Below, piece by piece: positions 1 to 10,601 of a stretch of DNA of 64,000 nt (position 1 is the first letter of the stretch; each line of letters opens with the position of its first letter). The notes beneath the pieces were generated by a model. The model ran no database searches, was not told where the DNA came from, and worked only from the letters and a program-made list of their open reading frames with translations. A program made the translations under genes and the position numbers. Source of the stretch: Sulfitobacter sp. JL08 (lineage in GTDB: Bacteria; Pseudomonadota; Alphaproteobacteria; Rhodobacterales; Rhodobacteraceae). The DNA is taken from contig NZ_CP025815.1 of NCBI RefSeq assembly GCF_003352045.1, forward strand, positions 3,782,001-3,846,000, written 5' to 3'.

Positions 1-694
1 GAACCTTGGCCCCGCTCAAGGCCGCGCGCGCGGTATCGAGTGTTACCACGCTGTGCGAAATTGCGTTTTCGGCAATCAGTGTGGGCCAGTCCTTTGCTTC
101 AAAACTGATCCGGTCGATGCCACCACCGGGCAGCAATCCGCGCCCGATTGCCAATGTGCGCGCAGTCCGCAGGATCGAATCCCTGATTACACCTGTAGAA
201 ACCGTCGCGCGGGAGATAATGTCCGGCATATCGGGGCCGTCACCCGCCCCGTCTGGGTTCGTCAGGTCAATACCGGCAAACCCATCGACGAATCTGGCGA
301 TGTCCTGATCTGTCAGGCCCAAAGTCAGAATGGGTTCGTTGTGCTGCATCAGCCTGGCGCCAACGATGCGGCCTTGCGGACCAATGGCCACCATCACATC
401 CAGCGGACGGCCCGAGTAGCCGACAGAGCGTGCAATTTCCCATGTCGACGCAATATGGCCAACAACCCTGCCGCCCTGGGATACGGACCACCCCGGAACG
501 GCGGCTTCGTCGCGTGTGATGACCGGCGCATCCTGCAGATCAAAAAGGCCCTGGGCAATCTCGGGTGTTGGCGGGATCGCGGCAATGCCCTGCTCCATCT
601 GCGGACGCACAGTTTGCGCACTGGCAAAATGCACCGAAGCCGGTGCAACACAGGCCAACACACAAATCATCATGGATACAAGTTGACGAACCAT
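1..694 (-). CDS. nirI: NirI/NosR-type membrane flavoprotein regulator, N-terminal part (cut by left edge)
   Basis: The first 231 codons of a gene that continues past the left edge, so it has no stop in the window. The ATG gives a Sec signal peptide (hydrophobic to about residue 27) followed by the periplasmic FMN-binding domain of the NosR/NirI family. The motif D-I-I-S-R-A-T (residues 158-164) resembles the flavinylation site where FMN is joined to Thr, here Thr164. The C-terminal membrane helices, CxxxCP motifs and ferredoxin clusters of the family would lie outside. It is divergent from nirS, as nirI is in Paracoccus, where NirI is needed for nirS expression. NosR is a close relative and cannot be excluded from this part alone, but the nirS neighbour and a nirX gene in the same region favour NirI. 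The product is probably flavinylated by the ApbE-type protein encoded at 11000-11950. Confidence 0.8.
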   Translation of the reverse strand, partial: MVRQLVSMMICVLACVAPASVHFASAQTVRPQMEQGIAAIPPTPEIAQGLFDLQDAPVITRDEAAVPGWSVSQGGRVVGHIASTWEIARSVGYSGRPLDVMVAIGPQGRIVGARLMQHNEPILTLGLTDQDIARFVDGFAGIDLTNPDGAGDGPDMPDIISRATVSTGVIRDSILRTARTLAIGRGLLPGGGIDRISFEAKDWPTLIAENAISHSVVTLDTARAALSGAKV

Positions 695-727
695 TCCATC
701 TTGTTGCGCGCCGGAAAGTTTGCCGCC

Positions 728-2558
<1,831 letters not shown>

Positions 2559-2566
2559 CAAACATG

Positions 2567-2593
2567 TCCGGGGGCCGCTGGCCGGCCCCCGGA
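2567..2593 (+). terminator. Strong GC hairpin between nirS and nirE
   Basis: An 11-bp perfect stem (TCCGGGGGCCG with its complement) closes a 5-base loop. The stretch that follows (ATTTCCCC) is not a T-run, so this looks more like an attenuator or mRNA 3'-end stabiliser than a full terminator. That would fit the need for much more NirS than biosynthetic enzymes. The role is inferred; the structure is seen. Confidence 0.65.
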
Positions 2594-2632
2594 TTTCCCC
2601 AAGACATCAGGCCGACGAAAAGGAGCCGCCCC

Positions 2633-3418
2633 ATGACTCATGCAGGTAAAGTATATCTGATCGGTGCCGGACCCGGCGATGCAGACCTGATGACATTGCG
2701 CGCCTTGCGCATGTTGCAAAGCGCGGATGCGGTTGTTTACGACCGCCTTGTTTCTCCTGAAATTCTGGATCTTGCACCGGCAACGGCGCAAATGATCCCG
2801 GTGGGCAAAGCCCCCAAATGCCACACGGTTCCACAGGACCGGATCAATGAAATTCTGACCGAACTGGCCCTGCAGGGCCTGACCGTTGCCCGCCTCAAGG
2901 GCGGTGACCCGTTGATTTTCGGGCGCGGATCGGAAGAAGCCGCGCATCTGATGGATCACGGCATCGAAGTAGAATACGCCCCCGGCATCACCGCCGCCCA
3001 GGGCATGGCCGCCGCAACCGGCGTGCCGTTGACCCATCGCGGCCTTGCGACCGGTGTGCGTTATGTGACCGGCCACCGGGCCGCTGATCAGAAACTGGAT
3101 CTGGACTGGGCCAGTCTGGCCAACACCGACACCACGCTTGTTGTCTATATGGGTGTCGCAAACATCAGCGAAATCGCCTTGCGCCTGATGGGCGAAGGCA
3201 TGCCCGGTTCGATGCCTGTGATGGCGATTTCAAGCGCGACAACCCCGCGTGAAAAACGTCTGATCTCGCGGCTTGACCAGGTTGGCGTCGACATTCAGGC
3301 AATGCCGCTGCGCGCGCCGGTTCTGTTCGTCATCGGACATGTCGTGTCACTCTACCGCGAACAACCGGTCCACTCGCAGGAGGCGCAGCCACTTCTGGCC
3401 GCGATGGCCGGTGAATAG
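2633..3418 (+). CDS. nirE: Uroporphyrinogen-III C-methyltransferase of the heme d1 pathway
   Basis: SAM-dependent methylation of uroporphyrinogen III to precorrin-2, the first committed step towards heme d1. The start is the ATG preceded by AAGGAG, giving 261 residues, the length of a single-domain SUMT. The SUMT signature GAGPGD lies at residues 11-16, followed by VYDRLVS, the LKGGDP motif and the P-G-I-T-A region typical of the family. There is no attached CysG-type dehydrogenase/ferrochelatase domain, so oxidation and iron insertion must come from other proteins. The gene sits between nirS and nirC and overlaps the likely nirC start by eight bases. Confidence 0.93.
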   Translation: MTHAGKVYLIGAGPGDADLMTLRALRMLQSADAVVYDRLVSPEILDLAPATAQMIPVGKAPKCHTVPQDRINEILTELALQGLTVARLKGGDPLIFGRGSEEAAHLMDHGIEVEYAPGITAAQGMAAATGVPLTHRGLATGVRYVTGHRAADQKLDLDWASLANTDTTLVVYMGVANISEIALRLMGEGMPGSMPVMAISSATTPREKRLISRLDQVGVDIQAMPLRAPVLFVIGHVVSLYREQPVHSQEAQPLLAAMAGE

Positions 3419-3719
3419 GCTGTTTGCATATCTGTTTCTGGCCAGTGCCGCCATTGCGGGCGATCGGGCAGACGTTGACGGCCCTGCGCTGGAACGCCTT
3501 GTGAAACAGGATTGTGGCTCATGTCACGGCCTGACGCTCAAGGGCGGGCTTGGTCCTGATATCCAGCCTAGCTCCCTTGCGCACCACGATCCTGAAACGC
3601 TGGGGACCATTATCCTTGACGGTATTCCGGGCACAGCCATGCCCCCATGGCGTCCGTTGTTGACCAAAGCCGAGGTGGAATGGGTCGTGACCTATCTTTT
3701 GACCGGAGTCGCAGAATGA
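3411..3719 (+). CDS. nirC: Periplasmic c-type cytochrome of the nir cluster
   Basis: Small monoheme cytochrome c of 102 residues. The best start is GTG, overlapping the end of nirE; it gives a clean signal peptide cleaved after AIA (residue 16), while the frame upstream of it looks non-coding. CGSCH lies at 35-39 and the likely sixth ligand Met77 in GTAMPPW. NirC proteins have been proposed as electron donors to NirS or as partners in the last oxidation step of heme d1 formation by NirN. The stop overlaps the nirF start in ATGA. The start codon is the least certain part; an AGGAGG stretch lies about 28 bases upstream. Confidence 0.85.
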   Translation: MNRLFAYLFLASAAIAGDRADVDGPALERLVKQDCGSCHGLTLKGGLGPDIQPSSLAHHDPETLGTIILDGIPGTAMPPWRPLLTKAEVEWVVTYLLTGVAE

Positions 3720-4858
3720 ACCGTGTTGTGCTGACAACCATTTGCACGCTAGTCTTTGGTGCGCCCGCCTTTTCCCAATCCACCGGCGATCTTGGTCTTG
3801 TCGTCGAACGCGCCACCGGGTCGCTTCTGGTGGTCGATCAATCGGATCGTGCGAAGATCGGACGGATCGAAGGATTGGGCGACCTCAGCCACGCGTCACT
3901 GGTTTATTCCCCTGACCAGCAATTCGCCTTTGTGTTCGGCCGCGATGGTGGCCTGACCAAGGTCGATATCCTGTCACAGACCATCGTGGCGCGTGTGATG
4001 CAGGCGGGAAATTCTATCGGAGGTGCGATCTCTGATGATGGAAAGCTGGTCGCGGTCTCCAATTACGAACCCGGCGGCGTGCGTATTTTTGAAACTGAAA
4101 CGCTCGCAATGGTTGCCGACATCCCCACCGGCGCAAAAACCATCGGACTGGTCGACATCCCCGAAAGCCGGTTTGTGTTCACCCTGTGGGATGATGGCGA
4201 AACCTGGATTGTAGACATGTCGGGCGACACACCCGCGATCACCAAAATCAAGGATATCGGCATAAACCCTTATGATGCGCTGGTCACAGCTGACGGGCGG
4301 ACATACATCACCGGCCTGTTCGGAGAAGACCACCTGACTGCGCTGGATCTGTGGCAGGATATCCCCGAACCGCAACCGATCCTGCAAGGATATGGCAAGG
4401 GGCGCGAAGGTTTACCGGTCTACAAGATGCCGCATCTGGAAGGATGGGCCTTGGCAGGCGGAGAATTCGTGCTGCCGGCGATCGGCCAGCACGAAGTATT
4501 GTGGGTCGATGCCCGCAGTTTGCAGGAAACCGGGCGCACAGCGACTCATGGACAACCTGTCTTTGCCATGTCCCGTCCCGATGGCCGTCACGTCTGGGTG
4601 AATTTTGCCCACCCGCTGAACGATACGATTCAGGTGATCGACAGCACCACGAAAGCGGTCATTCATGAATTCAGCCCGGGGCCCGGTGTACTTCATATGG
4701 AGTTCACTCCACGCGGACACGAAGTTTGGCTGTCCGTCCGCGACGCCGGTAAAGTCATGATCTACGACACGCAAACCTTTGAAAAGTTGCGCGAAATTGA
4801 CGCGGAAAGCCCCTCTGGCATTTTCTTTACGGCCCGCGCGCATCGGTTGGGGTTGTAA
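3716..4858 (+). CDS. nirF: Heme d1 biosynthesis protein NirF
   Basis: A 380-residue protein with the same eight-bladed propeller fold as the d1 domain of NirS, but without a cytochrome c domain. A Sec signal peptide (to about residue 20, PAFSQ) places it in the periplasm. NirF is known to be essential for heme d1 synthesis and binds the d1 heme or a precursor; its exact reaction is still debated. The start is the ATG in the ATGA overlap with nirC, which directly begins the signal peptide. Propeller-type repeats such as VVDQSD, IFETET, VIDSTTK and IYDTQTFE are visible. The next gene starts three bases after the stop, so this is a single transcript. Confidence 0.93.
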   Translation: MNRVVLTTICTLVFGAPAFSQSTGDLGLVVERATGSLLVVDQSDRAKIGRIEGLGDLSHASLVYSPDQQFAFVFGRDGGLTKVDILSQTIVARVMQAGNSIGGAISDDGKLVAVSNYEPGGVRIFETETLAMVADIPTGAKTIGLVDIPESRFVFTLWDDGETWIVDMSGDTPAITKIKDIGINPYDALVTADGRTYITGLFGEDHLTALDLWQDIPEPQPILQGYGKGREGLPVYKMPHLEGWALAGGEFVLPAIGQHEVLWVDARSLQETGRTATHGQPVFAMSRPDGRHVWVNFAHPLNDTIQVIDSTTKAVIHEFSPGPGVLHMEFTPRGHEVWLSVRDAGKVMIYDTQTFEKLREIDAESPSGIFFTARAHRLGL

Positions 4859-4861
4859 GAC

Positions 4862-5854
4862 ATGGAAGGCGTTACCGATCCGATCACACAATCCCTACTG
4901 GATGACTGGCAGCGCGATTTCCCGATTGATCCAACGCCGTTTCATATCATTTCGCAAAAGCTTGGGATCAGCGAACAGGATGTCATCGAACGGCTGAAAA
5001 AACAGCGCGAAACAGGCCGTATCACACGCGTTGGGGCCACCTGCGCGCCCAATACGGTTTCGGCCAGCACGTTGGCCGCCGTGGCCGCACCCGAAGACCG
5101 TATCGAGGAAGTTGCCGCCATCATCGGGGCAGAGGACGGCGTTAACCATTCCTATCTGCGCGAACATGACTGGAACCTGTGGTTTGTCGCCACCGGCCCG
5201 GACCGCGCCCATGTAGACAAGACGCTGCGCCGCATCTCAGAGCGGTCCGGGTTACGTGTTCTTGACCTGCGGCTTGTGCGCCCCTTCAATATTGATCTGG
5301 GGTTTGCATTGCGGCGCAACGGCACAACCCACGCTGTTTCAAAACAGGTGGATGCATCGGTTTTTCAACCGGATGATCGCCCGATTTTGCAGGCATTGAC
5401 CAAGGGACTAGCGCTGACACCGCGCCCCTTTCTTGCGTTGGCCGATGCACTGGGCCGCAGTGAAAGCAGTGTCCTGGACAGGGTTCAGGCCCTAAGCGAT
5501 GCGGGCATCATCGCGCGCCTTGGCGTGATCGTGCGCCACCGTGCGTTGGGCTGGCGATCAAATGCGATGGTGGTATGGGACCTGCCCCATGACAAGATCA
5601 CCACAATCGGTCCACTTTTGGCGGCCCAGCCTGGCATAACACTCTGCTACGAGCGCGAACCGGTACCCGGTGTCTGGCCCTACAGATTGTATTCGATGAT
5701 CCATGCAAGAACACGCGCCGATGCGCTGGATGTTCTGACCCGCGTTTGCAGCCTGCCCGAACTTACGAACGTGCCGCATCTGCCGTTGTTTTCACTACAT
5801 TGCTTCAAACAAACCGGTGCAATGGTCGCTGAACCCGAAAAGGCCAACCCATGA
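4862..5854 (+). CDS. nirD: Siroheme decarboxylase, fused NirD-NirL
   Basis: At 330 residues this is twice the size of a single Nir decarboxylase subunit. It contains two Lrp/AsnC-like units in tandem: an N-terminal HTH-like half (ISEQDVIERLKKQRETG) and a second one starting around residue 165 (SESSVLDRVQALSDAG). Both carry a ligand-binding RAM-like fold. The fused form is known from Paracoccus. With NirG and NirH it removes the acetate carboxyl groups of siroheme to give 12,18-didecarboxysiroheme. Despite the HTH ancestry these proteins act as enzymes, not regulators. The stop overlaps the next start by four bases. Confidence 0.9.
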   Translation: MEGVTDPITQSLLDDWQRDFPIDPTPFHIISQKLGISEQDVIERLKKQRETGRITRVGATCAPNTVSASTLAAVAAPEDRIEEVAAIIGAEDGVNHSYLREHDWNLWFVATGPDRAHVDKTLRRISERSGLRVLDLRLVRPFNIDLGFALRRNGTTHAVSKQVDASVFQPDDRPILQALTKGLALTPRPFLALADALGRSESSVLDRVQALSDAGIIARLGVIVRHRALGWRSNAMVVWDLPHDKITTIGPLLAAQPGITLCYEREPVPGVWPYRLYSMIHARTRADALDVLTRVCSLPELTNVPHLPLFSLHCFKQTGAMVAEPEKANP

Positions 5855-6300
5855 TTCTGGATGATACCGACCGCCTGCTTTTGAATCACTTGCAGGACGG
5901 CTTTCCGATTGCCGCGCATCCCTACAAAGTGGTCGCAGATCAGCTTGGGCTGACCGAACAGATCGTGCTGAACCGACTGAAGGCGTTGAAGGAAAACCGA
6001 ATGATCACCCGTTTTGGCCCGTTCTTTGATGCGGCCGCGCTGGGGGGTGCGTTTTGCCTGTGCGCTATGGCCGTGCCGGAAGACGAATTTGAAACCGTCC
6101 TGACAAAAGTCAATGCTTACGCCGAGGTGGCGCACAATTATGAACGCAGTCACCGGCTGAACATGTGGTTCGTTTTGGCCACGGAAACCCAAGAGGAAAT
6201 CGAACAGGTGGCTACATCCCTTCGTCAGGAAACAGGGCACAATGTGCTCTGTTTTCCAAAACTCAGGGAGTTCTTTATTCGCTTCCGGGTTGCCGCATGA
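5851..6300 (+). CDS. nirG: Siroheme decarboxylase subunit NirG
   Basis: 149-residue Lrp/AsnC-like protein, the length of a single siroheme decarboxylase subunit. The HTH-like part (LTEQIVLNRLKALKENRMITRFG) is near the N-terminus, followed by the alpha/beta domain with the AHNYERSHRLNMWFVLAT stretch typical of the family. It overlaps both neighbours by ATGA, so it should be made in fixed ratio with NirDL and NirH. Assignment as G rather than H rests on gene order and on similarity to the N-terminal half of NirDL. Confidence 0.87.
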   Translation: MILDDTDRLLLNHLQDGFPIAAHPYKVVADQLGLTEQIVLNRLKALKENRMITRFGPFFDAAALGGAFCLCAMAVPEDEFETVLTKVNAYAEVAHNYERSHRLNMWFVLATETQEEIEQVATSLRQETGHNVLCFPKLREFFIRFRVAA

Positions 6301-6785
6301 AACTTGATCCCATCGACCGCCAGATTATCACCGCAACACAATCCGGACTCCCGCTTGTGACAGAGCCATATGCGCATGTTGCGGGTCAGCTGGGCATCAG
6401 CGAACACGATCTGCTGGACCGTATGAACGCGATGCAGGCCCGCGGCGTGATCCGCCGTATCGCGGTGGCCCCGAACCATTACAAGCTTGGCATGATCGCC
6501 AACGGAATGTCAGTCTGGGATGTCGCGGACGATCGTGTTGCCGAACTGGGCCAGATGGTCGGAGATCTGCCATTTGTCAGCCATTGCTATGAACGCCCCC
6601 GCGCCCTGCCCGAATGGCCTTACAACCTGTTTGCCATGTTACACGGCACCTCGCGCGACGATGTCGAATCCTTGCGACACAAGGTAGCCAGTCTGCTGGG
6701 GGATGCCTGCGCCGCCCACGACATTCTGTATTCAACCCGTATCCTGAAAAAGACCGGGCTGCGGCTGCGGCCCCAGAAAGGTTAA
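6297..6785 (+). CDS. nirH: Siroheme decarboxylase subunit NirH
   Basis: 162 residues, starting at the ATGA overlap with nirG. It shows the same Lrp/AsnC-like layout: HTH-like region [17 protein letters not shown], then a C-terminal domain with [16 protein letters not shown]. That last stretch is shared with the second half of NirDL (CYEREPVPGVWPYRLY), so NirH pairs with the NirL half by sequence and NirG with the NirD half. It is probably part of the multimeric siroheme decarboxylase. Confidence 0.87.
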   Translation: MKLDPIDRQIITATQSGLPLVTEPYAHVAGQLGISEHDLLDRMNAMQARGVIRRIAVAPNHYKLGMIANGMSVWDVADDRVAELGQMVGDLPFVSHCYERPRALPEWPYNLFAMLHGTSRDDVESLRHKVASLLGDACAAHDILYSTRILKKTGLRLRPQKG

Positions 6786-6787
6786 AT

Positions 6788-8011
6788 ATGTTCCGTCTAT
6801 CCGAGTATATGCACCAGCTTGTTCATCCCACGCCTGTCCGTGTACGTCGTGGCGACGGGCCTGTGAAACCGGTCGTGATCTGGAACCTGACACGGCGCTG
6901 CAACCTGAAATGCCGCCACTGTTATACCGTCTCTGCCGATGTGCATTTCCCCGGGGAGTTGAGCCACGAACAGGCTGTCTCTACACTGGACGATCTGGGT
7001 GACTTTGGCGTTCCCGCGCTGATTCTGTCGGGGGGCGAACCATTGGACCGGTTCGATTTCTTTGATCTGGCAGCCCGCGCGCGGCCCAAGGTCAAGATGC
7101 TTGCCCTTTCGACCAATGGCACGAAAATTCACGGCGAAACCGCCGACCGCGTCGCCGAAATCGGGTTCGATTACGTCGGCATTTCAATCGACGGCATTGG
7201 CGCCACGAACGATTGGTTCCGCGGCGTGGACGGTGCGTTTGACGATGCGGTGCGCGGTGTGCGCGAGTGCAAGAAACGCGGCATAAAAGTCGGGTTGCGC
7301 TTTACCTTGACGCGGGACAATGCCGCGCAGTTACCGGACCTTCTGCAATTGTGTGATGATGAAGGTATCGACAAATTCTACCTGTCACATCTTGTTTACG
7401 CCGGTCGCGGAGACAAGAACCGTGGCGAGGACGCTGTGCACAAACACACCCGCGATGCGCTGGATCAGTTGATTGACCGCGCATGGGTCGGTGCCGCCGA
7501 AGACATGCCGCTGGATATCGTGACCGGCAACAATGATGCCGATGCCGTGTTGCTGATGAACTGGGCCAAAAGGCATTTCGATCAACCGAAACTGGACAAT
7601 CTGCGCGACCATCTTGAAGCCTGGGGTGGCAATTCATCCGGTCTGGGCGTTGCCAACATCGATCATCAGGGCAAGGTGCATCCCGACACCTATTGGTCCG
7701 ACTATACGATCGGCAGCGTCAAAGACACGCCGTTTTCACAGCTTTGGACAGGCGGTGATCCGATGCTGGCGCAATTGCGCCTGCGCCCGCGCCCTCTCAA
7801 GGGGCGGTGCGGGGCCTGTGCGTTCCAATCTGTGTGCGGCGGCAACACCCGTATCCGGGCCTTGCAGCTAACAGGTGATCCATGGGCCGAAGATCCGGCA
7901 TGCTACCTGTCGAACGCCGAAATCGGCGTGGACGAAACCCAAGATACCGATCGCCTGATCGTGACGCCATTCCGGGGGAAACGCCATGATCCGGCGCATC
8001 GTTTTCACTAG
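6788..8011 (+). CDS. nirJ: Radical SAM heme d1 biosynthesis enzyme NirJ
   Basis: Radical SAM enzyme of 407 residues that converts the didecarboxysiroheme propionates at C3 and C8 towards the oxo groups of heme d1. The [4Fe-4S]-SAM motif CNLKCRHC has Cys38, 42 and 45, and SGGEP (81-85) is the SAM-binding stretch. A second, SPASM-like cluster motif is seen in the C-terminal part ([12 protein letters not shown] followed by a Cys in PACYL). The start ATG lies two bases after the nirH stop. The 3' end overlaps nirN by 26 bases. Confidence 0.94.
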   Translation: MFRLSEYMHQLVHPTPVRVRRGDGPVKPVVIWNLTRRCNLKCRHCYTVSADVHFPGELSHEQAVSTLDDLGDFGVPALILSGGEPLDRFDFFDLAARARPKVKMLALSTNGTKIHGETADRVAEIGFDYVGISIDGIGATNDWFRGVDGAFDDAVRGVRECKKRGIKVGLRFTLTRDNAAQLPDLLQLCDDEGIDKFYLSHLVYAGRGDKNRGEDAVHKHTRDALDQLIDRAWVGAAEDMPLDIVTGNNDADAVLLMNWAKRHFDQPKLDNLRDHLEAWGGNSSGLGVANIDHQGKVHPDTYWSDYTIGSVKDTPFSQLWTGGDPMLAQLRLRPRPLKGRCGACAFQSVCGGNTRIRALQLTGDPWAEDPACYLSNAEIGVDETQDTDRLIVTPFRGKRHDPAHRFH

Positions 8012-9533
8012 CCTTCTGATACTGGGTGCCGCCAATGCACAGGCAGATCCGGCCGAGATTTACAATGACAACTGCGCGTCCTGCCACGGTGCGGCGCGTC
8101 TGGGTGGAACGGGCCCGGCCCTGATCCCCGAAACGCTGGGACGGATGCGCGGCCCCAACCTTGAAAAGGTCATTGCCGACGGCCGCGCCGCAACGCAAAT
8201 GCCCGCGTTCGCAGATGTGTTGACGGCGGACGACATCACCAGCCTTGCCGCCTACCTCGAAACACCGCTGGACGAAGTTCCGGACTGGGATACGGATCAA
8301 ATTGCCGAAACCTTGTGGCTGGATCCCGATTACGTTGCGGCGGATGCCCCTGTTTTTGATGCCGACCCGATGAACATCACGCTGGTTGTGGAAACCGGTG
8401 ATCATCATGTCAGCGTTCTGGATGGCGACACATTTGACGTGCTTGACCGGTTTGAAACCCCGTTTGCCGTACATGGCGGCCCAAAATTCAGCCCCGAAGG
8501 CCGGTATGTTTTCATCATGTCGCGCGATGGTTGGGTTCAGAAATACGATATCTGGTCGCTGCATCAGGTTGGCCGTGTGCGCGCCGGACTGAACAGCCGC
8601 AATATCGCGATCAGCGCCGACGGGCTGCACCTTGCTGTCGCCAATTATCTGCCCATGACGCTGACCTTGCTGTCTACGGCCGATCTGAGTGTTGAAAAGG
8701 TCATGCCGGTATTCTCGAAAAGCGGCGTGCACAGCCGTGTTTCGGCGGTCTATCAGGCCCCGCAGCGCAACAGCTTTATCCTTGCCCTGAAAGATGCCCC
8801 CGAGATTTGGGAGGTCGCGACCGACCCGAATGCCGATCCGGTCTACGAAGGTTTTATCCATTCTCAGGAAAAGGACATGATAGAAGCCATTCCATCGTCC
8901 CAAGGGCTGTTCGCGCGCCGCCGGATCGAAACCGCCGAACCGCTGGACGATTTCTTTTTCACGGACGATTACCGCAACCTGATCGGAGCGTCCCGTGATG
9001 GTGCGCGCGGCGTTGTCGTCAACCTGAATGTCGGGCGCGAGATCGCGGAACTGCCCTTGCCCGGCATGCCGCATCTGGGGTCCGGCATCAGCTGGGAACT
9101 GGACGGTCGCCGCGTCATGGCAACGCCGCATCTGAAAGAAGGTAAACTGTCGATCATCGACACAGATGACTGGAGCATTCTGAAAACCATTGAAACCGAC
9201 GGGCCGGGATTTTTCCTGCGCAGTCACGAAAATTCACCCTATTTCTGGGCGGATGTGTTTTTCGGACCGAACAAGGACGTGATGCACGTCATCGACAAGC
9301 AAAGCCTTGAAATCGTGAAAACCCTGCGCCCGGAGCCCGGTGCGACGGTGGCGCATGTGGAATTCACCCGCGACGGGCGCTATGCTTTGGTTTCGGTGTG
9401 GGAAGACGATGGCGCTGTTATCGTTTATGACGCACAAACTCTAGTCGAACTGCGCCGCCTTCCGATGCGCAAACCATCCGGGAAATACAATGTCTGGAAC
9501 AAAATCACCTTTTCCGAAGGAACCAGCCACTAA
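7986..9533 (+). CDS. nirN: Dihydro-heme d1 dehydrogenase NirN
   Basis: 515-residue paralogue of NirS: a signal peptide to about residue 20 (ANAQA), a cytochrome c domain with CASCH (30-34), then a d1-type propeller. NirN is known to oxidise dihydro-d1 to heme d1 in the periplasm and hand it to NirS. The N-terminal c domain and the C-terminal [11 protein letters not shown], which parallels [11 protein letters not shown] in NirS, make the assignment safe. It begins inside the 3' end of nirJ, and its own 3' end overlaps the next gene by 44 bases, which is unusually long for this tightly packed operon. Confidence 0.93.
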   Translation: MIRRIVFTSLLILGAANAQADPAEIYNDNCASCHGAARLGGTGPALIPETLGRMRGPNLEKVIADGRAATQMPAFADVLTADDITSLAAYLETPLDEVPDWDTDQIAETLWLDPDYVAADAPVFDADPMNITLVVETGDHHVSVLDGDTFDVLDRFETPFAVHGGPKFSPEGRYVFIMSRDGWVQKYDIWSLHQVGRVRAGLNSRNIAISADGLHLAVANYLPMTLTLLSTADLSVEKVMPVFSKSGVHSRVSAVYQAPQRNSFILALKDAPEIWEVATDPNADPVYEGFIHSQEKDMIEAIPSSQGLFARRRIETAEPLDDFFFTDDYRNLIGASRDGARGVVVNLNVGREIAELPLPGMPHLGSGISWELDGRRVMATPHLKEGKLSIIDTDDWSILKTIETDGPGFFLRSHENSPYFWADVFFGPNKDVMHVIDKQSLEIVKTLRPEPGATVAHVEFTRDGRYALVSVWEDDGAVIVYDAQTLVELRRLPMRKPSGKYNVWNKITFSEGTSH

Positions 9534-10239
9534 GCGGCAGGCCATCATCGTCAGCCACGGCCAACCCTCTGATCCGGATCCGGCCGAAGTTGAACTGGCA
9601 ACGCTGGCCATGGATGTCGCACGCCTGATGCCCGACTGGCACGTGCAAAGCGCCACACTGGCCAAGGAAAACGCATTGGAAACCGCCTTGGAGCAGGCAG
9701 GTCCTGCGCCGTTGATTTATCCGCTTTTCATGACGCACGGATGGTTCACGCAGACCACCCTGCCAAAGCGCGTCACTTCGCCTGATGCAAAGATCCTGGC
9801 GCCGCTGGGCGTGGACCAATCATTGCCCGCGCTGGCCGAACGCTGGCTTCTGGCCGAACTGAAAGCCCAAGGCTGGAACGCCGGAGACACTTGTTTGATT
9901 GTCGCAGCGCACGGATCCGGGCGCAGTGAGAATTCCTCGCGCGATACGCGCAGCTTTTCGAATGCGCTTTCGGCGCGCCTGCCCTTTGGCGAGATACGTG
10001 TCGGGTTCATCGAAGAACCGCCCTATCTGACAGATGTGGTATTCGATGCAGGGGAAAAATCCATCTGCCTGCCGTTCTTTGCCGCGATCCGCGGGCATGT
10101 AACCGATGATATACCCGAGGCGCTGGATGGTGCCGAATTCGCCGGCTTGCGCCTTGATCCGATCGGGACACATCCCGACATACCGGCCCTGATCGCATCT
10201 GAACTGGCCGCGCAATTCGAACACAGGGCAATCGCATGA
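9490..10239 (+). CDS. CbiX/SirB-like sirohydrochlorin chelatase family protein in the nir operon
   Basis: A 249-residue two-lobed protein of the class II chelatase (CbiX) type. His23 in IVSHGQPSD and His141 in VAAHGSGRS are the paired metal-site histidines; a third is His83 in FMTHGWF. Such enzymes insert cobalt, nickel or iron into sirohydrochlorin. NirE here lacks the CysG dehydrogenase/ferrochelatase domain, so a role in making siroheme for heme d1 is a reasonable inference. The likely start ATG lies inside nirN. Its stop overlaps the following small gene by four bases. It is possible that it serves cobalamin rather than heme d1. Confidence 0.72.
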   Translation: MSGTKSPFPKEPATKRQAIIVSHGQPSDPDPAEVELATLAMDVARLMPDWHVQSATLAKENALETALEQAGPAPLIYPLFMTHGWFTQTTLPKRVTSPDAKILAPLGVDQSLPALAERWLLAELKAQGWNAGDTCLIVAAHGSGRSENSSRDTRSFSNALSARLPFGEIRVGFIEEPPYLTDVVFDAGEKSICLPFFAAIRGHVTDDIPEALDGAEFAGLRLDPIGTHPDIPALIASELAAQFEHRAIA

Positions 10240-10481
10240 CACCCACCCCACCCAAAAGCGGCCTGCCGTTCGGAAAGCTTTTTGCCGTTCTTTACATCTT
10301 CACGGTAGGGGCCGTTGCGATCAATCTGTTCATGCTTGGCCTTATGCTGCAGGCCATCGGGTTCACCGCTATGTCACCGGTCACGGCACTTGTCCTTAGC
10401 ATCCCGCTGGGCCTGCCGGCCAACTGGCTTGTTACGCGCTGGGTGCGTGGATTGATGGACGAAGCTGACGGCACAAACTGA
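10236..10481 (+). CDS. Small two-helix membrane protein, last gene of the nir operon
   Basis: 81 residues with two hydrophobic segments, about residues 16-38 and 45-64, separated by a short loop, and charged ends. I do not recognise a characterised family. It is joined to the chelatase gene by an ATGA overlap and is followed directly by a terminator, so it belongs to the operon. Possible roles are anchoring of a heme d1 enzyme or help with cofactor export, but nothing in the sequence proves either. Confidence 0.7.
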   Translation: MTPTPPKSGLPFGKLFAVLYIFTVGAVAINLFMLGLMLQAIGFTAMSPVTALVLSIPLGLPANWLVTRWVRGLMDEADGTN

Positions 10482-10484
10482 AAG

Positions 10485-10513
10485 AACCTGTAATCAACAG
10501 GTTTGTTGTTTTT
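10485..10513 (+). terminator. Rho-independent terminator of the nir operon
   Basis: 7-bp stem AACCTGT/ACAGGTT with loop AATCA, followed by a T-rich tail. It lies directly after the last nir gene and marks the operon end. Confidence 0.8.
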
Positions 10514-10530
10514 CTGCGTCAGAGTCTTGG

Positions 10531-10571
10531 CCAAAAAATAAACGCTGCCGGACAGGCCGACAGCGTTTATT
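10531..10571 (-). terminator. Rho-independent terminator of the nirX-cytochrome c unit
   Basis: An 11-bp stem AATAAACGCTG with its complement closes a 13-base loop. On the minus strand it is followed by a run of six T. It lies 30 bases past the cytochrome c stop codon and faces the nir operon terminator. Confidence 0.85.
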
Positions 10572-10601
10572 CAGGTACTGGTTTTAGTCAGTTGTCCGCA
10601 A

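Noticed and set aside
7797-9227. A 476-codon minus-strand frame over nirJ/nirN
   Set aside because: Antisense to nirN with its domain motifs intact on the plus strand; no recognisable domain in the antisense product.
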